The notes beneath the pieces are model-generated. The model was not told the DNA's origin. It ran no database searches and saw nothing but the letters and a program-made list of their open reading frames with translations. Source: DSQQ01 sp964443075 (lineage in GTDB: Bacteria; Chloroflexota; Anaerolineae; 4572-78; J111). From it: DNA of 13,213 nt. Shown piece by piece: positions 1 to 7,083 of the stretch. The position numbers were made by a program, and so were the translations under genes. Location: NCBI GenBank assembly GCA_964443075.1, contig CAYUCB010000203.1, forward strand, positions 1 through 13,213, given 5' to 3'. The first letter of the stretch is position 1. Each line of letters opens with the position of its first letter.

Positions 1-395
1 GGGGGTGGGGGAGAGGTTGGGACGTTAGAACGTTTTAACGTTTCAAGGTTATACGTTACTAAGGCAGTCAGGGCGGACAGGCGCCCCTGGATGGTTTCGC
101 TGCCCCAGGGAATTTTTTCGTGCGGCAGGGCGTCGGGGTCGGGGAAGCGGTAGACGCTGGCGGGAGTCTCGCTCCAGGTTTGGATTTGCTCGGCCAGAAT
201 GCGGGCGCGGTCAGCCCGGGCGGTGATGAAAAGGATAGGCTGCTGTAAATCCGCGTGCAGGGCGGCCAGCAGGGCCGGGCGGGCGGCGGTCAACACCCCC
301 AGCGGACGGCGCAGGTCGCCGGTGTGCAAGGCATCGGCCAGGGTATTGTAAGCCGGAGTTTGGCTAAAAAGTCTGAGTAAGGGCGATAAGTTCAT
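1..395 (-). CDS. mfd: Transcription-repair coupling factor Mfd, N-terminal part (runs off left edge)
   Basis: Mfd is a cytoplasmic ATP-dependent translocase that removes RNA polymerase stalled at DNA lesions and recruits UvrA. Only the first 131 codons are present. The translation begins MNLSPLLRLF and then shows the UvrB-like N-terminal fold: a strand PILFITARADRARILAEQI (about residues 53-71), then VYRFPDPDALPHEKIPWGSE (about 81-100) and a helix RLSALTALV. This matches the family pattern of a 'VITPD.DRA' strand followed by 'YFPEWETLPYD'. After about residue 112 the frame runs through an 8-bp-period repeat and a proline-rich end (TSPPPP), an apparent insertion in a loop. The ATG at 395 has no visible Shine-Dalgarno; a heptamer tract abuts it and an extended -10 element lies upstream. 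The helicase motifs lie outside the window, so the name rests on the N-terminal pattern only. An alternative is another UvrB-domain protein. Confidence 0.75.
   Translation of the reverse strand, partial: MNLSPLLRLFSQTPAYNTLADALHTGDLRRPLGVLTAARPALLAALHADLQQPILFITARADRARILAEQIQTWSETPASVYRFPDPDALPHEKIPWGSETIQGRLSALTALVTYNLETLKRSNVPTSPPP
21..60. repeat. Octamer-period repeat tract inside mfd
   Basis: Five consecutive 8-bp units can be read on the plus strand: gacgttag, aacgtttt, aacgtttc, aaggttat and acgttact. The core is AACGTT. The tract lies inside the mfd reading frame without creating a stop and encodes residues from about 112 onward (VTYNLETLKRS...). Such low-complexity sequence is unexpected inside a conserved repair enzyme, so it looks like a repeat inserted into a surface loop. 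Confidence 0.7.
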
Positions 396-430
396 TAATG
401 GTGAATGGTGACTATTGAATGGTTAATGGC
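396..430. repeat. Heptamer-period tract in the mfd leader
   Basis: Five back-to-back 7-bp units can be read on the plus strand: taatggt, gaatggt, gactatt, gaatggt and taatggc. The tract directly abuts the mfd ATG (complement of 393-395) and would fill most of the mRNA leader between the predicted start of transcription (about 443) and the start codon. It replaces the place where a ribosome binding site would normally be. Confidence 0.75.
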
Positions 431-449
431 TGTCAGAGCCAAGCCAGTT

Positions 450-458
450 ATTATAGCA
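450..458 (-). promoter_or_regulatory. Extended -10 promoter for mfd
   Basis: On the minus strand the sequence reads TGC-TATAAT, a consensus -10 hexamer preceded by the TGn extended -10 motif. No good -35 hexamer is found 16-18 bp upstream, as is common for extended -10 promoters. Transcription would start near 443, about 48 nt before the mfd ATG at 395. It lies downstream of the terminator at 483-509, so mfd is likely its own transcription unit. Confidence 0.6.
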
Positions 459-482
459 AATTTTTGTAGAAAGGGGGAATCA

Positions 483-509
483 AAAATCCCCATGCGTACT
501 GGGGATTTT
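483..509 (-). terminator. Rho-independent terminator after the AlbA_2 gene
   Basis: A perfect 9-bp inverted repeat (AAAATCCCC at 483-491 and GGGGATTTT at 501-509) encloses a 9-nt loop. Read on the minus strand the stem ends in a run of five T. It begins 27 nt after the stop codon of the gene at 537-1661, the right place to end that transcript before mfd. Confidence 0.7.
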
Positions 510-536
510 AGGGTAAAAGGTGCGCCGGTTAGCCGG

Positions 537-1661
537 TCAGACCGGGGGGAGGGGCAGAATTACTTTGAACTCTTCGCCGCTTTCGATAAATTGCACCGTT
601 TGGCCCAATTTGCGGGCTTCTTGCCAAACCATCGGCAGGCCGGGCCCTAATTTATCTACATAACCCATATTTTCCATAAACCGGACCAGAATAGGGTTAC
701 GGGCAAAACTGGTACCCACCGACAACTTTTCAACCCTGACCGTGTTGGGCAGCCGGCCAGGGCTGATGACTTCTAGCCGGTTGCTAAAGAGAAAAACCCG
801 AATATTAGCCCCATAAAGGCTGTAATTGCGATGGACGCAAGCATTGACTAACAGTCCACGAAAAACCCGGTCGGGATAATGGGGCGACTCAACTCGTTTA
901 GCGCCGATAATGGTTGAAGGCGTCCGCAGATTAACTTTGATAGATGTCAGGCCGTTATCCACTTGTTGGGGCAGGGGGCCGGTGAGGCGTTTTTTGTCGA
1001 ATAGGTCGGCGGTCAGTTCAAGACCGGCAAAATGGGCAAAATCCAGGCCGCTGGGGGGGAATAATCGTTCCGGGGCCAGGCCAAAAATGAGCAGCCCGGC
1101 GACGGTGGGACGGCCACGCTCGCCCAAGATGTCGGCATAACGCATCAAGCGCTGCCGTTCGCTCTCCGATTCATCAAAAAAACTCACCTGATAACGGGTA
1201 AAATAGTCGCCAATCCGGCCCAGGTCAAGGTCGCTCAGAGCAGCCTGGGCCACTTCTACCTGATCATAATGAATAGCGCCCCCGGCTTGAAACAACCGGA
1301 TAAGTTCCTCGCGTGACGCCACGCGCCGGGTCGTTCCCACCCGGATAAAGTAGCGGTGGCGGTTGGTGTAATAGGGTTTATCCTGACCGCTGTTAATGCG
1401 CAGCCGCCCCACCCGTTGACCCTCAATTTCCAACTCGGTGTAGTCTGGTTGCAGGGGGGGGATGCAAGCGGTGCGACAGATATTCATCATATCCTCTTCA
1501 TAAGAGCGCGAGAGGCCCGAAACGGTGCCGTCATCTTCTACCCCCAGCCAAATCTCGCCTCCTTCACCGTTGGCAAAGGCCACAATCTCTTCGGCCAGAT
1601 CGGCGGCTTTAACTTTTTCTGATTTAAATTCAATATATTGGGATTCTTGGGAGGGGAGCAT
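537..1661 (-). CDS. AlbA_2/Schlafen-type ATP-binding protein (COG2865-like)
   Basis: 374 aa. Residues about 5-125 match the AlbA_2 (formerly AAA_4, Schlafen-like) domain: E-F-K at 11-13, then the glycine-rich segment NGEGGEIWLGVEDDG (31-45) and YFIRVGTTRRVAS (104-116). The C-terminal part matches the GHKL-type ATP-binding module common in these proteins: RGLLVNACVHRNYS (268-281), RLEVISPGRLP (295-305) and NMGYVDKLGPGLP (331-343). Members are usually annotated as putative DNA-binding or transcriptional regulators; the biochemical role is not established. The frame is open upstream to 1799, but the ATG at 1661 is preferred: it has AGGAAG just upstream, and a strong promoter at 1695-1723 lies between the two starts. 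A hairpin terminator follows the stop. It looks like a monocistronic gene although it follows larA by only 67 nt. Confidence 0.85.
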   Translation of the reverse strand: MLPSQESQYIEFKSEKVKAADLAEEIVAFANGEGGEIWLGVEDDGTVSGLSRSYEEDMMNICRTACIPPLQPDYTELEIEGQRVGRLRINSGQDKPYYTNRHRYFIRVGTTRRVASREELIRLFQAGGAIHYDQVEVAQAALSDLDLGRIGDYFTRYQVSFFDESESERQRLMRYADILGERGRPTVAGLLIFGLAPERLFPPSGLDFAHFAGLELTADLFDKKRLTGPLPQQVDNGLTSIKVNLRTPSTIIGAKRVESPHYPDRVFRGLLVNACVHRNYSLYGANIRVFLFSNRLEVISPGRLPNTVRVEKLSVGTSFARNPILVRFMENMGYVDKLGPGLPMVWQEARKLGQTVQFIESGEEFKVILPLPPV

Positions 1662-1694
1662 CGCTTCCTTTGGCCAGTCAAACAATTTGAGAGA

Positions 1695-1723
1695 ATTGTA
1701 ACACGCCCACGAAGTGGCGTCAA
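1695..1723 (-). promoter_or_regulatory. Sigma-70-type promoter for the AlbA_2 gene, with dyad in spacer
   Basis: On the minus strand, TTGACG (-35, 1723-1718) is followed by a 17-bp spacer and TACAAT (-10, 1700-1695). Predicted transcription start is near 1688, about 27 nt before the ATG at 1661. The -35 lies about 5 nt after the larA stop codon. The spacer holds an imperfect inverted repeat (CGCCAC-TTC-GTGGGCG) that could bind a regulator; this last point is speculation. Confidence 0.7.
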
Positions 1724-1728
1724 TCTGA

Positions 1729-3003
1729 TTATAAGGTAGACACATAAGCAATCGTCTGCGGGCCATCGGGGATGGCGCAGAGGCGGAACTGAGAGCCATA
1801 TTTTTCTTGCAGGCAGGCCACCGTCTGCTCGATGCTGCGGCAGGGGGTGAACAGCACCCCGCTGATTTGGGCCTCGCTCAGGCCGTCGCTGTAAACAAAA
1901 ACCTCAGCCCGCAGTTGGATGAGGGCCTGAATCTGCACCTGCCATTGATCCTGGGCGCTGAAACCGGGCCGGGCCAGCATGTCCAGCACTCCCTGCGGCG
2001 AACCGGCTTCGGCCAGCAGGCTGGCATAGAGGCCGTGATTGGGCAAACCGTCAGCGCAGGCGGCAGCGATGATAATTGTCCCACCATCGCGTACAATCTG
2101 GTTGGCCGCGCTCATGCCTTTGACCGCCTGGTAGAGGTTTTGATCGAGGGGATAGCCGCTGTTGGTGGTAATCACGACATCATAGGGTTTGGTCACTTTG
2201 ACCATAGCCTGGTCGCGCACAAAAGCGCAGCCGGCGGCGTGGGCGACCAGCATGTCACCGGCAAAAACACCGGTAATCTCGCGCCGGTTGTTGAGGGTTA
2301 CATTGAGTAAAAAGGTGGGGTTGGTGCGCAGGGCCACCTCGCGCATTTCTTCCCAGATAGGGTTGCCCTCGATGATGCCCCAGGTAGCTTGGGGGTGAGC
2401 AATCATCTCGCGCCCGTGATTGGTCAGTACGCTCTCGGCTCCGGCCAGGGCCGGCAGCACCCCTTTGGGGCCGCCGCTAAAACCGGCGAAAAAGTGCGGC
2501 TCGATAAAGCCGGTCAGAAGGCGCACATCCGCTTCCATAAAAAAGCGGTTGACTCGCACCGGGTAGCCAAAGGAGGTTTGCCCCAGTGAGACCAGATTGG
2601 CCTCATCATAGGCGTCGTGCTGAAGACAGCGGTAAGTGTCTACCACCGCATCGCCCAGCATCAGCCGCAGTTCGGCCTCGGTTTGCTGGCGGTGGGTGCC
2701 CAAAGCATTGAGCAGGGTGATGTCCTGCCGGGCAATCCCGGCTTCGGCCAGTTCGGCCAGGAGGACCGGCAGAATACGTTCGTTGGGGGTGGCGCGGGTA
2801 ATGTCGCTGTGGGTGATGACCACTTTATCACCCAGTTTGACTCTCGCTCGCAATGGCGCGGAACCAAGCGGCTGGCGCAGCGCCGCCCGAATGGCCGCCG
2901 CTTCATCAGGCAGGCCGGGCACAAAGCGGGCTTCCACCACATCGGTGGCGTCGGGCAGGTTCACCATCAAACCGGATTGTCCGTAGGCCAGATTAACTTG
3001 CAT
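1729..3003 (-). CDS. larA: LarA-family nickel-pincer lactate racemase (DUF2088)
   Basis: 424 aa, about the usual family length. LarA interconverts D- and L-lactate, or a related 2-hydroxyacid in homologues, using a nickel-pincer nucleotide covalently attached to a lysine. The catalytic signature is intact: THSDITRATP (64-73; Asp and Arg), LGTHR (His104), and EPHFFAGFSGGPKGVLP with His170 and Lys180. A further His196 lies in LTNH, and Gln292/Lys295 follow in YQAVK. The spacings His-10-Lys-16-His and Gln-3-Lys equal those of Lactiplantibacillus plantarum LarA (H174/K184/H200, Q295/K298), so cofactor attachment at Lys180 is expected. The ATG at 3003 has a consensus AGGAGG 6 nt upstream. It lies 31 nt after priA. 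The cofactor genes larB, larC and larE are not in the window, so the exact substrate cannot be told. Confidence 0.9.
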   Translation of the reverse strand: MQVNLAYGQSGLMVNLPDATDVVEARFVPGLPDEAAAIRAALRQPLGSAPLRARVKLGDKVVITHSDITRATPNERILPVLLAELAEAGIARQDITLLNALGTHRQQTEAELRLMLGDAVVDTYRCLQHDAYDEANLVSLGQTSFGYPVRVNRFFMEADVRLLTGFIEPHFFAGFSGGPKGVLPALAGAESVLTNHGREMIAHPQATWGIIEGNPIWEEMREVALRTNPTFLLNVTLNNRREITGVFAGDMLVAHAAGCAFVRDQAMVKVTKPYDVVITTNSGYPLDQNLYQAVKGMSAANQIVRDGGTIIIAAACADGLPNHGLYASLLAEAGSPQGVLDMLARPGFSAQDQWQVQIQALIQLRAEVFVYSDGLSEAQISGVLFTPCRSIEQTVACLQEKYGSQFRLCAIPDGPQTIAYVSTL

Positions 3004-3034
3004 GGGCTTCCTCCTGAAAACAAGGCTATTTTTT

Positions 3035-6000
3035 CTATAACAACGTCACCGGGTCAATATCTATCCGCCAGCCGGGGGGGAGGGGCATGAGGGGGCGCAG
3101 CACCGCCGCCGGGTCGGGGGCGCGGAGGAGAAGCTGCCAGCGATATTGCGTGCGGACATGCTGCACGTAGCCGGGTGTAGGGCCGATAATTTCCACAGCG
3201 GGCAGGCCGCGCCGCTCGACGTATAGGCGCAGCCGTTGGGCCAATTCGAGGGCGGCGGCGGCGCTGCGTTCCGGACCGGGGCCGGTGTATAACAGCAGGG
3301 CCAGCCGCTTAAAGGGCGGGTAGTGCTGCTCCCGTCGAAAGGCCAGCTCATGCTCATAAAAGCCCATATAATCGTGCTGGCTGGCGGCTAACAGCGTGGC
3401 CAGGTCGGGGTTATAGGTTTGGATGATCACCCGCCCCCCCAACGGACTGCGCCCGGCCCGGCCCGCCACCTGCATCAGTAGTTGAAAGGTGCGCTCGGCG
3501 GCCCGAAAATCGGGCAGATACATGGCCGTATCGGCCGAAATCACTCCCACCAGCGTGACCAGCGGTAAATCCAGCCCTTTGGCCACCATTTGCGTGCCAA
3601 TCATCATATTGGCCCGGCCATCGAGAAAGTGCTGCAAAAAAATATCGTGGCTGCCCTGCTGGCGGGTGGTGTCTCTATCCCAACGAATGGTTTGGGCCTG
3701 GGGAAAGGTCGCCTTAACCGCTTCTTCAACCCGCTGGGTGCCCAACCCAAAAAAACGGATGCGCTCGCTGCGGCAGGTGGGGCAGCGTTCCGGCGACTTT
3801 TCCCGATGACCGCAGTAATGACATACCAGCAGTTCGCCGCTGCTGTGGTAAGTCAGGCTGGTTTCGCAGCGGGGGCAGCGCAGCACCGCCCCGCAATCCC
3901 GGCAGATGACAAAACTGGCCGCACCCCGCCGGTTGAGAAAGAGAATCACCTGCTCCTCGCGCCGCAGGGTTTCGCGGATGGCCTCTTGCAGCGCCCGGCT
4001 AAAAATGGTGCGATTGCCGGCCTTTAGCTCCTCACGCAAGTCCACAATTTCCACCGGCGGCAAGGGCAGGGAAACAAAATCTGACCGCTGACCACCGACC
4101 GCCGACCGCTGACCGCCGGTTTCTGATAACGGCTCACTGTTTACCGATAACTGTTGACTGTCGCCCTTTTCTATCCTCGATCTTCCAGCCTCTATCTTCC
4201 GCTTCAGCATCGCCTGTTGCACCGCCAGGTGTTGGGTATGGGCCAGAATCCGATTGGGCAGGGTCAGCAGGGTGTATTCGCCGCGCTCGGCTTTACGATA
4301 CGTCACTACATCGGGTGTGGCGCTGCCCAAAATTACCAGGGCCTGGCTGAGACGGCCCAATTCAAGGGCGGCTTCGCGGGCGTGAAACACCGGCAGGCGG
4401 TCGCGCTGTTTGTAAGCCGGTTCGTGTTCTTCGTCTACCACAATTACGCCCAGATTTTTGAGCGGGGCAAACAGAGCCGAGCGTGGGCCGACGACAATCG
4501 GCAGTTCGCCGTTGCGTACCCGCTCCCAGGTATCGAAACGCTCGCCGGGGGAGAGGGCCGAGTGCCACACCGCTACTCGCCCCGGAAAACGGGCGGCCAC
4601 GCGAGCCACCGTTTGGGCCGCCAGGGTGATTTCTGGCACCAGCATAATGGCCCCCAGGCCAGCTTTGAGGGCGGCGGCGACAGCCCGCAGGTAAATTTCG
4701 GTTTTGCCGGAGCCGGTCACGCCATGCAGCAAAATCGGCTTGACTCCGCTTGACCGGGTTTGCCAGGCCGTCAGCACCGTTTGCCAAACCTCAGCCTGTT
4801 CCTGGCTCAAGGTAGGCGGGGTATCGAGGGTAAAACTGCGCCCGGCCAGGGGGTCGCGCCAGCGGCGGGCTTCAGCCAGGCTCACCAGTCCGGCCTGGGT
4901 TAATTCTTTTAAGGTTGGCAGATTGGCCGTTGTTTGAGCATAAACCCACCCGATCCAAACCGGCCCATCTTCAGCGGCTAACAGGTTGAGCACGTCGGCC
5001 TGTTTTTGCGCCCCACGCAGTTCGATGATGGTTGGGGTGAACTGCTCCGGGGGCAGGGTGAGGGTGACTCGTTCCGGCTCATCCAGGCGGGTGACCCACC
5101 CTTTTTTGATGAGTTGGGTCAGCGGGTGGTTATCGCCCCCGGCGGCGATAACTTCTTCCAAGAGGGGCGGCGTGGGCTGCTCCAACAGGTATTGGATAAG
5201 CTTCTGTTCGGCCTCACCAAAGGCTGATAGCTCAAGGGCTGCTTTGCGGGCCGGGGGGACCGCCAATCGGGTTTGTTTGGGGATGATTTCCAGCCAGCCT
5301 TTATCGGTCAGAGCTTTGACTTGCTGCCGCGTACTGCCGGTTTGGGCCAGCACATCGGCCAGGGCCGGCAGCGGGTCGGCCAGGTTAGCCAGGTAGAGCA
5401 ATACATCGGCGGCTTTGGAGGCATGGCCCAAAGTGGGCAAGACCGCCTCAACCTCTTCGGGGGAGATGAGCAGTTCTACGGTGCGGTCAATTTTTGGGCC
5501 GAGGCGCGGGGCGGATAAAGCCGCCTCTTTCAGGGCCAGTCCTTTAGCCAGCAGCGACTCGGCGGCGGCGGGGTCCACTTCGGCTGCCAGGGCGCGACCA
5601 TGCTGGCGCAGGTAGGTGAGCAAAATTCGCTCCGGGGCAGTAAGGGCGGGGGTATCGGGCGGGTTAGAAACCGGCTTTAAAATCCATTCGGGTTTGCGGC
5701 CGGAACCGGGCGGCCAGAAGAGTTTAATACAGGCCGATAGGGGGGCCAGGGTTTCGTGCGACAGCCAGCGGGCCAGGTTAAGCTGGGCCGGGGAAAGCAG
5801 CGGGGCGGGGTCCAGCAGGGCGGTGACAGGCCGGGTTTGCTCCACCGGGGCGGTTTGGCTGAGGCTGACGACAATGGCCGGAAGCTGCTCGGTGCGAAAA
5901 GGGACGGAGACCAGGTGACCGGGTTGAATCTGCCCTTCCAGGTGAGGCGGCAGGTGGTAATGAAAGGTCAGGGCCAGGGGGTTGTCGTCGGGGGGAGCGT

Positions 6001-6118
6001 CGGTTTCGGCCAGAGCGGCCACTTCCGGGTAGGGAACAGCGGCGTCTTCCGGCGCGTCCACAAAACTGCGGCGCTGGCGTTTAATAATGGGGCGGTCTAC
6101 CACAACTTCGACAAACAT
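3035..6118 (-). CDS. priA: Primosomal protein N' / replication restart helicase PriA
   Basis: PriA reloads the replicative helicase at collapsed forks. At 1027 aa it is much longer than E. coli PriA (732 aa). A 3'-DNA-binding domain occupies roughly residues 1-110. Several winged-helix-like segments follow (about 160-425). The helicase then shows LSQEQAEVW (437-445), Walker A GVTGSGKT (466-473), DEEH (562-565), GSATP (598-602), GTQMVAKG (841-848) and QVAGRAGR (883-890). All eight zinc-ligand cysteines are present (739, 742, 748, 751, 766, 769, 779, 782). Residues 638-679 are encoded by heptamer repeats and interrupt the link between the two helicase lobes. The ATG overlaps the Memo stop codon (TAATG), suggesting translational coupling. 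Despite the insertion the frame and all motifs are intact, so it is probably functional. Confidence 0.95.
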   Translation of the reverse strand: MFVEVVVDRPIIKRQRRSFVDAPEDAAVPYPEVAALAETDAPPDDNPLALTFHYHLPPHLEGQIQPGHLVSVPFRTEQLPAIVVSLSQTAPVEQTRPVTALLDPAPLLSPAQLNLARWLSHETLAPLSACIKLFWPPGSGRKPEWILKPVSNPPDTPALTAPERILLTYLRQHGRALAAEVDPAAAESLLAKGLALKEAALSAPRLGPKIDRTVELLISPEEVEAVLPTLGHASKAADVLLYLANLADPLPALADVLAQTGSTRQQVKALTDKGWLEIIPKQTRLAVPPARKAALELSAFGEAEQKLIQYLLEQPTPPLLEEVIAAGGDNHPLTQLIKKGWVTRLDEPERVTLTLPPEQFTPTIIELRGAQKQADVLNLLAAEDGPVWIGWVYAQTTANLPTLKELTQAGLVSLAEARRWRDPLAGRSFTLDTPPTLSQEQAEVWQTVLTAWQTRSSGVKPILLHGVTGSGKTEIYLRAVAAALKAGLGAIMLVPEITLAAQTVARVAARFPGRVAVWHSALSPGERFDTWERVRNGELPIVVGPRSALFAPLKNLGVIVVDEEHEPAYKQRDRLPVFHAREAALELGRLSQALVILGSATPDVVTYRKAERGEYTLLTLPNRILAHTQHLAVQQAMLKRKIEAGRSRIEKGDSQQLSVNSEPLSETGGQRSAVGGQRSDFVSLPLPPVEIVDLREELKAGNRTIFSRALQEAIRETLRREEQVILFLNRRGAASFVICRDCGAVLRCPRCETSLTYHSSGELLVCHYCGHREKSPERCPTCRSERIRFFGLGTQRVEEAVKATFPQAQTIRWDRDTTRQQGSHDIFLQHFLDGRANMMIGTQMVAKGLDLPLVTLVGVISADTAMYLPDFRAAERTFQLLMQVAGRAGRSPLGGRVIIQTYNPDLATLLAASQHDYMGFYEHELAFRREQHYPPFKRLALLLYTGPGPERSAAAALELAQRLRLYVERRGLPAVEIIGPTPGYVQHVRTQYRWQLLLRAPDPAAVLRPLMPLPPGWRIDIDPVTLL
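4083..4205. repeat. Compound heptamer-repeat insertion inside priA
   Basis: On the plus strand 4083-4166 divides into twelve consecutive 7-bp units that all start with g: gaccgct, gaccacc, gaccgcc, gaccgct, gaccgcc, ggtttct, gataacg, gctcact, gtttacc, gataact, gttgact, gtcgccc. After four T residues, 4171-4205 gives five further units of another kind: ctatcct, cgatctt, ccagcct, ctatctt, ccgcttc. Together this is 123 bp (41 codons), in frame, giving a polar segment that includes SETGGQRSAVGGQRSD. At least one other minus-strand frame would hit a stop (TGA), so the reading frame is one that tolerates the repeat. Confidence 0.85.
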
Positions 6119-6972
6119 TATGTTTTATGAATAGCTACCGCTGCGTAACCCACCACCCGGTCTTTGTGGGGGTGAGCGTCGGCGCTGGTGGCGTATTGGC
6201 AAAGGGTGGCCCGGTTAGCCCCCAGCGATACGGCGGCGTGGATGATGGCGGCTATCGGCCCGGCTCCGCAGGCGTAAGGCTGACCCTGCCGCCGCCCGGT
6301 TTCCACGTGGCGGGCCAGACCGTCGGCATCGAGATTGAGAATAAATTGAAGCGTGGCCTCATCCAGTTTGCGGGCAGTATCGTCATCAAAGTAATGGCTC
6401 AGGTCGCTGCTGGCGACTAACAGCACCGTCCCCTCCGGCCGGGAGGCCACGGCCTTAGCTAACGCCTCGCCCAAGCGGCGGCAGGCTGAGGGCGATTGGT
6501 CGCCCATCATCAGAGGGGCGAGTTTGAAACGCTGTAACCTGGTTTGCAAAAAAGGTAATTCCACTTCAAGCGAGTGTTCGGCGTCGTGGGTTAAGAATTT
6601 TAGAGGAATTTCAGCGTGGATAGCCTGCAATAACTCACCATCCACCGGAATATCGCCCAGAGGGGTGCGCCACAGGTCAACCTGGAGGGTAGAAATATCA
6701 AAGGGGGCGGCGCCGCGATGATCCGGCCCAATGAGGATGACCGTCTCAAACGCGCCGGGGACTACGCAGGCAAAAGCCGCTCCGGCCACGCGCCCGCTAA
6801 AAAAATAACCGGCATGAGGCGCAATCAGCCCCATCAATCCGGTCGGGCCAGCCTCACCTGAAATGGCGGCTAAATAATCTTGAACCACTGTTTGCAACTC
6901 GGTCGCTTCGGCGCTATACCACTGATTATCGGCAAAGCGGGGCGGCCGAATTTTTAGTTTGACATCTGACAT
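6118..6972 (-). CDS. Memo-family protein (AmmeMemoRadiSam system protein B)
   Basis: 284 aa from the ATG at 6972, chosen because AAAGGAGG lies just upstream and homologues start here; the open frame up to 7068 would be translated repeat and palindrome. The fold is that of the Memo/LigB extradiol-dioxygenase-like family. The putative metal-site residues are visible: LIAPHAGYFFSG (His53), GPDHRG (His85), EHSLEVELPF (His133), SSDLSHYF (Asp190, His193) and ACGAGP (Cys235), corresponding to the His/His/Asp/His/Cys set of human MEMO1. The biochemical function of the bacterial family is unsettled; redox or metal chemistry is suspected. The AMMECR1-like and radical SAM partners that name the system are absent here. 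Its stop overlaps the priA start by one base, so the two are probably co-translated. Confidence 0.9.
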   Translation of the reverse strand: MSDVKLKIRPPRFADNQWYSAEATELQTVVQDYLAAISGEAGPTGLMGLIAPHAGYFFSGRVAGAAFACVVPGAFETVILIGPDHRGAAPFDISTLQVDLWRTPLGDIPVDGELLQAIHAEIPLKFLTHDAEHSLEVELPFLQTRLQRFKLAPLMMGDQSPSACRRLGEALAKAVASRPEGTVLLVASSDLSHYFDDDTARKLDEATLQFILNLDADGLARHVETGRRQGQPYACGAGPIAAIIHAAVSLGANRATLCQYATSADAHPHKDRVVGYAAVAIHKT

Positions 6973-6993
6973 AGACGGCCTCCTTTGTAAATA

Positions 6994-7028
6994 GACCGCC
7001 GACGGCAGACCACTGACCGCCGACTCTT
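6994..7028. repeat. Heptamer-period tract upstream of the Memo gene
   Basis: Five consecutive 7-bp units can be read on the plus strand: gaccgcc, gacggca, gaccact, gaccgcc and gactctt. The consensus GACCGCY is the same as in the first part of the priA insertion at 4083-4117, so one repeat family occurs both between genes and inside a gene. It ends 21 nt upstream of the Memo ATG, just before the ribosome binding site. Confidence 0.85.
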
Positions 7029-7030
7029 GG

Positions 7031-7058
7031 GGAGTGTCAAAGTGCACTTTGACACTCC
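7031..7058. repeat. Perfect 28-bp palindrome
   Basis: The 14-base arm GGAGTGTCAAAGTG is followed immediately by its exact reverse complement, with no central spacer. It sits between the rhomboid stop (7084) and the Memo start (6972), touching the heptamer tract at 6994-7028. There is no T-run on the minus strand after it, so it does not look like a simple terminator. It may be an operator, a processing hairpin or a dispersed repeat; the sequence does not decide. Confidence 0.85.
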
Positions 7059-7083
7059 TGATTTTCATTGTAGCTACTACAGT

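Noticed and set aside
1662..1799. N-terminal extension of the AlbA_2 protein to 1799
   Set aside because: It overlaps the larA 3' end, reads through the promoter at 1695-1723 and has no family similarity; the ATG at 1661 has an AGGAAG.
1807..2310. A 167-codon plus-strand frame antisense to larA
   Set aside because: No ribosome binding site or known motif; larA on the other strand has a complete catalytic signature.
4154..4753. A 199-codon open frame on the plus strand antisense to priA
   Set aside because: It lies wholly within the confidently identified priA, has no recognisable domain and partly reads heptamer repeats; long antisense frames are expected in GC-rich DNA.
6973..7068. N-terminal extension of the Memo protein to 7068
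   Set aside because: It would be translated from the palindrome and heptamer tract; the ATG at 6972 has AAAGGAGG and fits the family start.
7050..7076. TTGACA in the 28-bp palindrome as a -35 element
   Set aside because: No acceptable -10 at 16-18 bp on the minus strand, and on the plus strand only a weak TAGCTA with no gene to serve.
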